A stretch of 43,534 bases of DNA from Verrucomicrobiota bacterium (lineage in GTDB: Bacteria; Verrucomicrobiota; Verrucomicrobiia; Opitutales; Opitutaceae), in NCBI GenBank assembly GCA_028293545.1, contig JAQGOP010000017.1:1-43534 (forward strand), in the 5' to 3' direction. Each line of letters begins with the position of its first letter. Position 1 is the stretch's first letter. The position numbers and the translations under genes were made by a program. The notes beneath the pieces are model-generated. The model searched no databases. It worked only from the letters and a program-made list of their open reading frames with translations, and was not told the DNA's origin. Below are positions 32,851 to 41,232 of the stretch, one piece after another.

Positions 32851-34014
32851 TCATCGCGGCGAGGAAACGAGTTCGTCGAGCTTGATGGCGCGGCCGGTCG
32901 CGGCGGAGCGGCGCGCGGCTTCAAGGATGCGCATGACGATGAGATTGCTTTCGAGGGAGCTGGGATCGCCCGCCGGGTCGCGTCCGGCGCGCACGGTCTC
33001 GGCCAGCCATTGGAGTGGGTCGCGGGCCTTGAGGGCCGCGTCCTGTTCGACCGCGGCGCCCGTGCCCGACCGCAGGAAGTAGTGACGCTTGTCGGTTGTC
33101 ACGGCCGAGCCGCGCTCGCCGTACACGGCAGCATCCTTCCGGCTATAAGGCCAGTGCCAGGATCCCACGACGGTCACCTGCACGTCGGGATAAACCAGCT
33201 GGAGCACGGCATGGTCGTCGCATTTCGGGTAGTTGATGGGATCAAACTGGGAGGTGTGCGCTGAAACCGTCGTCGGGGCCCGATTCCCCAGCCACCACGT
33301 GGCGAGGCTGGCGCCATAACAGCCAAAATCAAACAGCGCCCCACCGCCCGCGCGTTCCGGGTCGCGCAGCCAGTCGAGAAATTCCGGGCCGACGTTGATC
33401 TTGACCGGCCCGGCATGGCCCGCCTGCACGTAGATTTGGCGCAGCGGCCCGAGCGGGCCCTCGGCGCCGAGCAGGGTGTTGATCTCCGCGAAGTTCGTGT
33501 ACCAGCTCGTCTCGTAGTTGGTGAGGATCAGCGTGTGGTGACGCTGGGCAAGCTGGGCCATCTCGTCGGCGGCGGCCCACGACACCGCGAGTGGTTTTTC
33601 CACGATGACCGCGAGTCCGCGCGGCGCCGCGGCGCGCACGATGGGAAGATGGTCGAGGGTGTCGGAAAATGCCCAGACCGCATCGGGATGGGAGGCTTCG
33701 AGGGCGCGTGCGAGATCGGTGTAACGCGTGACGTGGGCCGCGTTCGGATGGGAGCGGTATTTTTCCCAGGTCGTGTCGTTCGGCTCGTAGACGCCGACGA
33801 GCGTCATCGCGTCGGGTTTGAGCTTGTCGAGAAAATCGTCCACGTGGCCGTGCGCCATCCCGGCAATCAGCACGCGCAGCGGAGCCGGCGCGGCGGTGGC
33901 GGCTTGCAGCGAAGCGGGGCCGCAGATTCCGACCCAGGCCAAAGCCGCGGCGAGCGGGGCGAGGCGGAGGCGCGTGAGCAAAAGGGAGAGGGCAGCGATT
34001 CGGGTGGCAGGCAT
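32851..34014 (-). CDS. Secreted Gfo/Idh/MocA-family oxidoreductase
   Basis: A 387-residue protein with a signal peptide (hydrophobic core LAPLAAALAWVGICGP, likely cleavage after LQA) followed by the Rossmann domain PLRVLIAGMAHGHVDDF. The GxGxxG motif reads GMAHGH, the form seen in a subset of this family. EKPLAVSW contains the conserved Lys of Gfo/Idh/MocA enzymes. Its substrate is a sugar or sugar derivative, unknown. Export of a cofactor-dependent enzyme without a twin-arginine pair is notable. The frame starts with GTG 34020 or ATG 34014; I chose ATG. Confidence 0.88.
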   Translation of the reverse strand: MPATRIAALSLLLTRLRLAPLAAALAWVGICGPASLQAATAAPAPLRVLIAGMAHGHVDDFLDKLKPDAMTLVGVYEPNDTTWEKYRSHPNAAHVTRYTDLARALEASHPDAVWAFSDTLDHLPIVRAAAPRGLAVIVEKPLAVSWAAADEMAQLAQRHHTLILTNYETSWYTNFAEINTLLGAEGPLGPLRQIYVQAGHAGPVKINVGPEFLDWLRDPERAGGGALFDFGCYGASLATWWLGNRAPTTVSAHTSQFDPINYPKCDDHAVLQLVYPDVQVTVVGSWHWPYSRKDAAVYGERGSAVTTDKRHYFLRSGTGAAVEQDAALKARDPLQWLAETVRAGRDPAGDPSSLESNLIVMRILEAARRSAATGRAIKLDELVSSPR

Positions 34015-34179
34015 GATCACGGGGTGGGGTTGATCTTCAACTCACACATTGCCAGTATGGCGCTACGAAATTTCGTCCGGGGCAACGGCAATTCCATGGT
34101 CTCGTCGGCGATCTCCTCGACGAGGATTCGCCCAAATGGGCCTTGCCCGGTGGTTTCCGTCACCCAACGGTGCGCGGCT

Positions 34180-34767
34180 GTGAAAATTGGATTTCTCGGC
34201 GGCAGTTTTGACCCTGTGCACTTCGGCCACCTCATGGCCGCGCAGGATGCTTACGAGCAATGCCAGCTCGATCGCCTCATCTTTGTGCCCGCCGCGCAGG
34301 CGCCGCTGAAGCCGAACGACGTCCAGTCCTCCTCCTCCGAGCGCCTCGCGATGCTGCACGCGGCAGTGGATTGGGACCGACGCTTCGAGATCTCCGACTT
34401 CGAGCTCAACCGGGGCGGCGTCAGCTACACGATCGATTCCGTGCGCCATTTCCGCGCGCTGTATCCCAACGACGAACTCTTCTGGATCATCGGTGGCGAC
34501 CAATTGCCCAAACTCCACCTCTGGAAAGATATCACCGAGCTGGCGAAGCTGGTGGAGTTTATCTTCCTCGAACGCCCCGGGCACCAGGTGAAGGCCTTTC
34601 CCGACATCCCCGGCCTGCGTCTCCGGCGCTGCGACGGGCATTTGCTCGCCATCAGCTCGACGGAACTCCGCGAGCGGGTGAAACGGGATTTGTCGCTGGA
34701 TTATTTTGTCCCGCACAAGGCGATTGTATATATCCGCGAGCAGCGTCTCTATCTGGAATCAACATGA
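34180..34767 (+). CDS. nadD: Nicotinate-nucleotide adenylyltransferase
   Basis: Converts nicotinate mononucleotide plus ATP to deamido-NAD in NAD synthesis. At 195 residues from GTG 34180 it has the family length. The N-terminal nucleotidyltransferase motif is GGSFDPVHFGHL and the C-terminal ATP-binding motif is ISSTELRERV; LFWIIGGDQLPKLHLWKDI is also typical of NadD. The frame is open far upstream (to 33415), but homologous sequence starts at the GTG. The stop overlaps the rsfS start (ATGA), a widely conserved pairing. Confidence 0.95.
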   Translation: MKIGFLGGSFDPVHFGHLMAAQDAYEQCQLDRLIFVPAAQAPLKPNDVQSSSSERLAMLHAAVDWDRRFEISDFELNRGGVSYTIDSVRHFRALYPNDELFWIIGGDQLPKLHLWKDITELAKLVEFIFLERPGHQVKAFPDIPGLRLRRCDGHLLAISSTELRERVKRDLSLDYFVPHKAIVYIREQRLYLEST

Positions 34768-35276
34768 AGGGCAAAAATTCAAACTCGATCGAGCTGGTTA
34801 AACTGTGCTGCCGCGCCTTGGAGGAAAAAAAGGCCGGCGACCTCCGCGTGCTCGACGTCAGCGAACAATCCTCGATCACCGACTACCTGGTGCTCGCCAC
34901 CGGCACCTCCGATCCTCATCTCCGCGCGCTGCGCGTGGAGCTCGAGAAGGCGATCGACGAAAGCCGCAATCGGATCGTGGGGATGGAAACCTCGCAGGAA
35001 AGCGGATGGCTCGTCGTCGACATCTTCGACGTGATGGTCCACATTTTCACCCGCGAGAACCGGTCGAAATACGGCTTGGAAAATCTCTGGAAGGACGCCG
35101 TCGAAATTTCCGTACCCGATCTCTTCGCGCCGCCGAAGGCCGCCGCGACCAAGACGCCCAAAGCGCCGAAGGCCGCGAAAATTCCGAAGGCCGCGAAGGC
35201 TGAGAAGAAGCCGGCGCGTCCCGCCAAGGCGTCCAAAGCCCCCGCCGCCAAGGCGAAGAAGACCGCGAAGAAATAG
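34764..35276 (+). CDS. rsfS: Ribosomal silencing factor RsfS with Lys/Ala/Pro-rich tail
   Basis: RsfS binds ribosomal protein uL14 and blocks joining of the 30S and 50S subunits when nutrients are scarce. Residues 1-118 form the RsfS domain (VLDVSEQSSITDYLVLATGT, SGWLVVDIFDVMVHIFT, YGLENLWKDA). The remaining 50 or so residues are a basic low-complexity tail built on PKA/AKAP-like units (about 25 Lys), not part of ordinary RsfS. Such a tail could contact rRNA. The gene is coupled to nadD by a four-base overlap. Confidence 0.93.
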   Translation: MKGKNSNSIELVKLCCRALEEKKAGDLRVLDVSEQSSITDYLVLATGTSDPHLRALRVELEKAIDESRNRIVGMETSQESGWLVVDIFDVMVHIFTRENRSKYGLENLWKDAVEISVPDLFAPPKAAATKTPKAPKAAKIPKAAKAEKKPARPAKASKAPAAKAKKTAKK

Positions 35277-35551
35277 ACCCTCCCGCGCCATTCTTGCCCT
35301 ATATTAATTCCGGGTGTCTCACTTTCGAGCCACCCCGAAAACGGATCGGGTGGGATTCACGGCGCGTTTACAAGCTGGGTAACCGCCTGCAAACAAGGCT
35401 CTAGCAGGGTCGCCCCAGCCGTCGTCCATGCAATTGACCGCGAGGACTACTTAGGTCTCCGAGTAATGCCTTGCCCCTCCGCCCACTAATGCGATTTATT
35501 GTCTCTAGTGCTCATCCGGAGCAGTTCATATTATAACCATACATACGTCCC
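35277..35551 (+). promoter_or_regulatory. Long, possibly structured leader of the pilin gene
   Basis: 275 bases between rsfS and the pilin ATG without an ORF. Potential stems: CCACCC (35330-35335) with GGGTGG (35348-35353); and a two-step hairpin, GCTGGG (35374-35379) with CCCAGC (35414-35419) enclosing CCTGC (35386-35390) with GCAGG (35404-35408), whose 13-base loop is AAACAAGGCTCTA. The final 30 bases are AT-rich (CATATTATAACC). I compared the region by eye with c-di-GMP and other known riboswitches and found no match. Confidence 0.35.
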
Positions 35552-35902
35552 ATGAAAAAAATCCAGTCCAACAAGGGTTTCACGCTCGTTGAAATCATGA
35601 TCGTGGTAGTCATCATCGGCCTCTTGGCCGCCATGGCGATTCCCGCGTTCCAGAAGGTCCGCCAGTCCTCCCAGGACAAGGCCGTCTTGAACAACGCCCG
35701 TCAGTTGTCCGCCGCCGCAGATCAATACTACCTCGAGAACGGTGTTTCCACCGTCACTCTCAGTAGCTTGGTCGGCTCCGCGAACTACGTGAAGGCGCTG
35801 AACTTGGTCGCCAACGAAACCTATCCGGGCGCTTACACGCAGGGTGAGACGATCACGATCGCCGGCATCGCCGGTGTTCGTACGATCACCTACGCGCCGT
35901 AA
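35552..35902 (+). CDS. Type IV pilin / type II secretion pseudopilin-like protein
   Basis: A 116-residue prepilin. The leader MKKIQSNKG ends at the prepilin peptidase site (G before FTLVE), with Glu5 of the mature chain conserved, followed by the hydrophobic stem IMIVVVIIGLLAAMAIPAF. The globular part is small (about 70 residues) with a Thr/Gly/Ala-rich end and no Cys, so it lacks the usual disulfide of major pilins. It has its own strong terminator. No pilus assembly ATPase or platform gene is nearby. It could be a major pilin or a pseudopilin; I favour a highly expressed single pilin because of its isolated, terminator-bounded unit. Confidence 0.9.
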   Translation: MKKIQSNKGFTLVEIMIVVVIIGLLAAMAIPAFQKVRQSSQDKAVLNNARQLSAAADQYYLENGVSTVTLSSLVGSANYVKALNLVANETYPGAYTQGETITIAGIAGVRTITYAP

Positions 35903-35926
35903 TTCCGTTCGATCGGTAAACTCTGA

Positions 35927-35957
35927 GCCGCCCGCCTAAAAAGCGGGCGGCTTTTTT
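35927..35957 (+). terminator. Rho-independent terminator of the pilin gene
   Basis: GCCGCCCGC (35927-35935) pairs perfectly with GCGGGCGGC (35943-35951) around CTAAAAA and is followed by TTTTTT. Confidence 0.95.
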
Positions 35958-35990
35958 ATGCGCGACGCGGGCGGCCCGGCGGGTTGGGAA

Positions 35991-36116
35991 CGTAGCGCCA
36001 CGTCTGCGACTGGCTCGTTCGGTTCCAAGCACAAACCTGCGACCTAGTGATTGAAACGCGCAATGGAGCCAGTCGCGGGCGTGGCGCCACGTCTTTCCCA
36101 GAGGCGCGGAACCACG
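35991..36116 (-). repeat. Nested palindromic repeat, family 2, copy E (inverted core)
   Basis: Inner arms CGTAGCGCCACGTCTGCGAC (35991 on) and GAGCCAGTCGCGGGCGTGGC (from 36066, ending GCGCCACG at 36091). The core reads CAAACCTGCGACC and GTGATTGAAACGCGC, the reverse complement of the core in copies A, B and D, so the core is inserted in the opposite sense. A decayed outer arm (CCCAGAGGCGCGGAACCACG) ends near 36116. It lies between the pilin terminator and the first glycosyltransferase-like gene. Confidence 0.85.
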
Positions 36117-36162
36117 AAGCAGGGCTTTCAATTCCAATACCAACAACCCAATCTCCGCGCGC

Positions 36163-38034
36163 ATGAATCCGAACGGTTTCTCGTTTCTCATTGCTGACAA
36201 ACGCCTCTGGCTCTTCCTGCTCGCCGGCCTCCTCGCGGTTGTGCTCGGATTTTTCGCCATTCCCGGCGTCGCAGCCATCTTCTTCGTTTCCAACACCGGT
36301 TACTGGTTCGAACTCGCCGCCTTCACCGCTTTCGTCTGGGCCCTGTGGTACGCTTTTCGCGCCGAGCTCCTGGCGTTGCGGTGGGGCAAACTTGACTGGA
36401 CCACGTGGGCGATCATCGCGGCGAGCGGCACCGTCCTCCTCGTGCACGAGTCGTTTGGTTTCAAGATCGTCATGGACGAATTGATGCTCCTCGGGACTTC
36501 GATGAGCATGCACTTCGACAAAACCGTGCTCACCCCGGTGCGCGGCAACGATATCCAGGGCGCGTTCGTGGTGCTCGACGGCATGATGGATAAACGCCCG
36601 CTGTTTTTTCCGTTCCTGCTTTCGCTGCTGCACGACCTCACGGGCTACCGTCCCGCCAATGCGTTCGTGCTGAATGGCATCCTTACGTTTGTCTTCCTGG
36701 CCCTCGTCAACCTTTGCGGGCGCCTGCTCGCGGGACGGCGCGGCGGCTGGCTCGGCGTGCTACTCTTCGCGGGCCTCCCGCTGCTCGGGCAGAACGCGAC
36801 GGGCGGCGGCTTTGAGCTGCTGAACATGCTGATGATCCTCGCGACGCTGCTGCTCTGCATGCGCTTCGCGGGGAAACGCGACGAGGTTTCGCTGACGGCC
36901 CTCGTATATTCCACGCTGCTGCTCGGGCAGACGCGCTACGAGTCGCTGATCTATGTCTTGCCCGTGGCGATCCTGATCCTCTGGGTGTGGTCCCAGGAAA
37001 AGCGCGTGATCCTTTCGTGGCCGGTGATCCTCGCGCCGTTGCTGCTGCTGCCGTATCCGCTGCAGCACCGGATTTTCGAACTGCGGGCTTCCGCGTGGCA
37101 GATGGCGAGCAAGCCCGAGTACGACGCGCCGTTCTCGTTTTCGTTCGTGCCGGAAAACCTGGCGCATGCGGAGAGCTTCTTTTTCTCGAAACCGACGGAC
37201 CAGCCGATCTCCCCGGTGCTTTCGATCCTCGGCTGGATCGCGATCCCGTTCTTCCTGCTCTTCGTGGTGAAACGCCTGAAAACGCTGCGGACTGAAACGC
37301 CCGCCGTCGTGGCCTCCGTGATTTTTTCCCTCGGGTTCATCGGCCAGTTTCTCCTCATGATGTGTTACTTCTGGGGGAAGTTCGACGACCCCATCATCCG
37401 GCGCCTGAGCCTGCCCACCCAGCTGTGGCTGGTGGTCGCGGTCCTCACCGTGCTGCCACAGTTCGCGGCGGCGGGGTTCCAGCGTTTCCTGATCGGAGTC
37501 GCGGCTTTCGGCGTGGTGGCGAGCGGCGTGCCTTCGATGGCGGCCCATGCCTACACCCAGGAATACCTGCCCGGCCGCGAGATCGCGTGGCGCCGCCAGT
37601 TCATCGCCGACCAGCCGCGGAAAGATTACCTGATGATCGACAACGACTCGATCATGTGGATTTCCCACCAGATCTCCGCGACGAGCGTCACCGAAGCGAT
37701 CCGCCGGCGCGATGCGCTCGTGTTTCACCTGCGCAACCACACGTTTTCCACCATCTATGTTTTCCAGCGCTTCAACGTCGATCCCGAGACGGGCAGGATG
37801 ACTTTGCGCGATGGCGACGACCTCGGGCCGAATTTCGTGCTCGAGCCCGTGCGCGAGGAACGAATGCAGTTCCTGACGCTGACGCGGATGAGCCGCCTCG
37901 TCGCCGTGAAGGACGGCAAGGAAGTCGTCGCGTGGCCGCAGCCCGCGAAGGAAGTGACGGTGCCGAAGGACCGCGCGGAGATCGAGCGCCTGCGCAAGGA
38001 GTACCTGGAGAATTTCATCAAGCAGTTGCCGTGA
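36163..38034 (+). CDS. GT-C-type membrane glycosyltransferase-like protein (first tandem paralogue)
   Basis: A 623-residue polytopic protein with about 11-12 hydrophobic helices and a C-terminal soluble part of about 150 residues. The first long extracytoplasmic loop has VMDELMLLGTSMSMHFDK, whose Asp-Glu pair is the place of the catalytic acidic motif in GT-C enzymes (dolichyl-phosphate-mannose mannosyltransferase / ArnT type). It shares DKRPLFFPFLLSLLHDLTGY, then NAFVLN and PLLGQNATGGG, with the next gene. Expected donor is a polyprenyl-phosphate sugar; donor and acceptor are unknown. It starts 46 bases beyond a repeat. Confidence 0.78.
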   Translation: MNPNGFSFLIADKRLWLFLLAGLLAVVLGFFAIPGVAAIFFVSNTGYWFELAAFTAFVWALWYAFRAELLALRWGKLDWTTWAIIAASGTVLLVHESFGFKIVMDELMLLGTSMSMHFDKTVLTPVRGNDIQGAFVVLDGMMDKRPLFFPFLLSLLHDLTGYRPANAFVLNGILTFVFLALVNLCGRLLAGRRGGWLGVLLFAGLPLLGQNATGGGFELLNMLMILATLLLCMRFAGKRDEVSLTALVYSTLLLGQTRYESLIYVLPVAILILWVWSQEKRVILSWPVILAPLLLLPYPLQHRIFELRASAWQMASKPEYDAPFSFSFVPENLAHAESFFFSKPTDQPISPVLSILGWIAIPFFLLFVVKRLKTLRTETPAVVASVIFSLGFIGQFLLMMCYFWGKFDDPIIRRLSLPTQLWLVVAVLTVLPQFAAAGFQRFLIGVAAFGVVASGVPSMAAHAYTQEYLPGREIAWRRQFIADQPRKDYLMIDNDSIMWISHQISATSVTEAIRRRDALVFHLRNHTFSTIYVFQRFNVDPETGRMTLRDGDDLGPNFVLEPVREERMQFLTLTRMSRLVAVKDGKEVVAWPQPAKEVTVPKDRAEIERLRKEYLENFIKQLP

Positions 38035-38055
38035 GCGGGTGATCGCGCGGGCACG

Positions 38056-39915
38056 ATGAAGGCATTTTTCCAAGCCATCGGGATCCACCCCGGCGCCGCC
38101 TCGATTCCACTCGCGCGAAAACGCCTGCTGTTTTTCGGGCTGAGCGCGGTCGCGGCATTTGTGACCGGCTTTGTCGCGGTGTCGCCGCATCGCGCGGAAT
38201 GGCTCATTCGGAATGGCGGGTATTATTACATGGCCGGCCTCTTCGCCGGCTTCATCGCCTGTGCGACCAAGGTAGCCCGACCGCGCGCCGTCGTGTGGCG
38301 GCAGTGGATCCGCCGCCCCGGCTGGACCGGCGCGGTCCTGCTCCTCGCGGTGGCGTTCACGCTCTGGTCGGACAGCTACCACCACAAGATCCTCTTCGAC
38401 GAGTACGTGCTGCAGGCGACGGGGTTTCACCTGCATGCCACGAAGGAGGTTGGCACGGTGGTCCGCGCTTACGACCTCGCGGGCACCTGGCTGCCGATCG
38501 ATACTTTCCTCGATAAGCGCCCGTATTTTTTCACCTTCCTCCTTTCCCTCGTCCATGATCTCACAGGCTATCGCGTCGCGAATGTCTTCATCCTCAATTC
38601 GCTCCTGACGGCGTTTTTTTACGGGCTGACGTATTGGTTTGCCCGCGCCCTCGCGGGCCGGGCCGCCGGGCTGCTGGTGGTGGCACTGCTGGCGACGATG
38701 CCGCTGCTCGGGCAAAACGCGACGAGCGCCGGCATGGAGATCCACAACCTCATGATGCTGGTCCTCGTGATGGTGCTCGCGCTCCTCTACCTGCGTGCGC
38801 CGGACGCGGATCGGCTTTCGCTTTTCTGCTTGGGCACCGTGCTGCTCGCCCAGAGCCGTTATGAGTCCGCGATCTTTGTCGCGCCGGCCGCGATCGTGGT
38901 CGTCGCCGGCTGGGTTCGCGCGCGCACCGTGCTCCTGCCATGGGTCGCGATCGTCACGCCGCTGCTCCTGATTCCCTACGCGTGGCACAACCGCGTGCTC
39001 TCCGCCACGCCGCTCCTCTGGCAGCTGGGGGAGGGCCAGACCTCGCGGTTCGCGCTCTCGTATTTCCCGATCAATCTCCTGGGCGCGTTCCGTTTCTTTT
39101 TCAATTTCACCAACGCGGTCGCGAACTCATGGTACCTCTCCGTGCTCGGGTTTGCGGGGTTTGGCTGGGTGATGTGGACCCTGGCGCGCACCTCGCGGAC
39201 GTGGAATTCACTCCGGCCGCCCGCGCAGGTCGCGTTGGCCTTTGGCCTCGGCGTGGCCGGGAATTTCGTGATGGTGCAGTTTTATTATTGGGCGCGCTTC
39301 GACGACGTCGTGACCTCGCGGTTTGCGCTCCCCTCGAGCCTGATCCTCGCGCTGCTCGCCGGGATCCTGGTCGCCCGCCTGGACCTCCGCTGGCCGGCGG
39401 TGCGCGCGGCGTGGCTGGGCTTGCTGGTTTTTCTCCTCGTGACCGACCTGCCGTCGCTCGCGTACCGCCTCTACACCGCGCAGAACGTCGTGATGAAGGA
39501 GGTCGAGTGGGAGAGCGATTTTGTGCGGGCGCGACCGAAGGAACCCCGCCTCATCATCAGCAACAAATCCACCATCCCGTGGCTGCTGGCGGAGATTCCC
39601 GCGCTGATCATCGGGGTGGCGCGGCAGCGTGGTGACCAGATTCGCTACCATCTCGAGCAAGGCACGTTTCACGAGATCATCGTGACCCAGACGCTGCGGC
39701 CGACCTCCGCCATGGGGGATTATGGGGTCGATCCCGCCGACCTGTTGCCGGAAAATTTTCGTTTGGAAACCCTCGTGGAGAAACGATTCGGCGGACGCAT
39801 GGAGCGGGTGAGTCGCCTCGTGTCAGTCGGGCCGAACATTCCCGCCGCCGACCAGGCGACCAGTGCCGCTCCGAAACCGGTCGCGTCCACTTCGGCGGCA
39901 CCGCCTTCGTCATGA
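38056..39915 (+). CDS. GT-C-type membrane glycosyltransferase-like protein (second tandem paralogue)
   Basis: A 619-residue protein with the same topology as the preceding one: ILFDEYVLQATGFHLHA carries the acidic pair, and DKRPYFFTFLLSLVHDLTGY, NVFILNSLL, LLGQNATSAG and QSRYESAIF line up with DKRPLFFPFL..., NAFVLNGIL, LLGQNATGGG and QTRYESLIY. The two genes are therefore a tandem duplication that has diverged, mainly in the N-terminal helices and the soluble C-terminus. The 21-base gap indicates one transcript. Its stop overlaps the next start (ATGA). Confidence 0.78.
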   Translation: MKAFFQAIGIHPGAASIPLARKRLLFFGLSAVAAFVTGFVAVSPHRAEWLIRNGGYYYMAGLFAGFIACATKVARPRAVVWRQWIRRPGWTGAVLLLAVAFTLWSDSYHHKILFDEYVLQATGFHLHATKEVGTVVRAYDLAGTWLPIDTFLDKRPYFFTFLLSLVHDLTGYRVANVFILNSLLTAFFYGLTYWFARALAGRAAGLLVVALLATMPLLGQNATSAGMEIHNLMMLVLVMVLALLYLRAPDADRLSLFCLGTVLLAQSRYESAIFVAPAAIVVVAGWVRARTVLLPWVAIVTPLLLIPYAWHNRVLSATPLLWQLGEGQTSRFALSYFPINLLGAFRFFFNFTNAVANSWYLSVLGFAGFGWVMWTLARTSRTWNSLRPPAQVALAFGLGVAGNFVMVQFYYWARFDDVVTSRFALPSSLILALLAGILVARLDLRWPAVRAAWLGLLVFLLVTDLPSLAYRLYTAQNVVMKEVEWESDFVRARPKEPRLIISNKSTIPWLLAEIPALIIGVARQRGDQIRYHLEQGTFHEIIVTQTLRPTSAMGDYGVDPADLLPENFRLETLVEKRFGGRMERVSRLVSVGPNIPAADQATSAAPKPVASTSAAPPSS

Positions 39916-41189
39916 GCGATGCAGCTGTGGGCGACGCCCCATCGTCGCGCCGCGCAAAAAATCGGCCGCGGATCAATCGCTGGTGGTGGTTCCTGGTGAT
40001 TTTGATCGCGGGATATTATCTGTCGTTCGCGGTCTACCCGTGGTTGTTCGCGGTCCTGGGCGTCAACCACTACGGGGTTTGGTTCCTCGACACGTTCGCC
40101 TTGCTGGCGTCGAACGATGCCGTGACACGGGGATTGGATCCGTACCAGCCGAACCCACTGGATTATTTCAAGCGTCCGCACGTATACCCGCACGCCTGGC
40201 TGCATCTGCGCGACCTCGGCCTGACTCGCGCCGACTGCATCTGGTTGGGCTGGAGCCTGGTCGCCGGTTTTTTTGCGGCGGCGGTTTATCGGCTTCGCCC
40301 GCGCAATCCTTCGCAGCTGCTCTGGTACCTGGGCGTGGCCTGTTCGGCCCCGATCCTCCTGGCCGTCGAGCGCGCGAACAACGACCTGGTGATTTTCATC
40401 CTGCTCGCGGGCCTCGTCCCGTGCCTGCAAGCGCGCTTTCGCGGACTGCGATTCTTCGCCCCGGCATTGATGGCGATGGCGGCGCTGCTGAAATATTATC
40501 CGGCGGCGGCGGCGTTGGTGTTGCTCGCGGGCACGGATCGGAGGGAAGTGCGCCTTCGATTCCTGCTGACCCTGCTCTTGCTCGGGCTTGTCGGCGTGAG
40601 CGTGGCGACGGATTTGAGCGGGTTCGGTGGCATCGCGCCAAAACCGGTTGGGCTCCTCAGTTTCGGCGCGACGGGTTTTGCGAATGGCCTGGGCTGGGTG
40701 GGCTGGGTGCCGAAGGCCGTGTGTGCCGCGGCTGCGGTGGTTTTTATCGGCGTCGCCTGGCGCCGACGCTGGTTGAACGACTGGGAGCCGGCTGAGCACC
40801 AGCAATCCGACGCGCTGCACTTTCTCCTCGGCGCGGCGCTTTTGGCCGGGTGTTTTTTCACGAGCCAGAATTTCGGCTATCGTTGGATTTTCGCCCTTTG
40901 GCTCGCGCCGTTGCTGTGGAATTTGCCGGATGATCCAGCGGCGCCGGATGGCGTGCGCCGCTTGGCGCGCTGGCTGCGCTGGCTGCTTCTCAGCGTGCTG
41001 TGGTGGGATACGGTTTTCTGCTTTGTCTTGAACCGCTGCCAAGGAGGGCTGAGCCCTGCGGAGACGGCGGCATGGGCGCAGCGCTTCTATATGCTGGAGC
41101 AACCGTTCGACTGGGCGCTGTTCCTTGGCCTGCTGGTTTTCTTGGCGCAGTTCGCGCGCCGCCGCGGACAGTTCCTTCTGGGTCGTTAG
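39912..41189 (+). CDS. GT87-like (DUF2029) membrane glycosyltransferase
   Basis: A 425-residue polytopic protein. ERANNDLVIFILLAG and ALLKYYPAAAALVLL are typical of the GT87/DUF2029 family, which transfers mannose or another sugar from a polyprenyl-phosphate donor on the outer membrane face. GVWFLDTFALLASNDAV holds the Asp expected early in the first loop. A polar, Arg-rich N-terminus precedes the first helix. Translation is coupled to the preceding paralogue by a four-base overlap, so three glycosyltransferase-like genes form an operon. Confidence 0.82.
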   Translation: MSDAAVGDAPSSRRAKNRPRINRWWWFLVILIAGYYLSFAVYPWLFAVLGVNHYGVWFLDTFALLASNDAVTRGLDPYQPNPLDYFKRPHVYPHAWLHLRDLGLTRADCIWLGWSLVAGFFAAAVYRLRPRNPSQLLWYLGVACSAPILLAVERANNDLVIFILLAGLVPCLQARFRGLRFFAPALMAMAALLKYYPAAAALVLLAGTDRREVRLRFLLTLLLLGLVGVSVATDLSGFGGIAPKPVGLLSFGATGFANGLGWVGWVPKAVCAAAAVVFIGVAWRRRWLNDWEPAEHQQSDALHFLLGAALLAGCFFTSQNFGYRWIFALWLAPLLWNLPDDPAAPDGVRRLARWLRWLLLSVLWWDTVFCFVLNRCQGGLSPAETAAWAQRFYMLEQPFDWALFLGLLVFLAQFARRRGQFLLGR

Positions 41190-41232
41190 TGCTGCGACGC
41201 GGGAAAAATTCGGTGATCGAAAACTTGCGGGT

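Noticed and set aside
35277..35551. Known c-di-GMP, SRP or other classical RNA in the pilin leader
   Set aside because: The conserved c-di-GMP-I core and the SRP GGAAGCAGC-type domain are absent; only general stem-loops are present, so it is listed as an unnamed leader.
36760..38988. Minus-strand open frame of 742 codons opposite the tandem GT-C genes
   Set aside because: The translation is a highly charged string of Arg, Glu and His without recognisable folds, and the plus strand encodes clear membrane proteins with conserved motifs.
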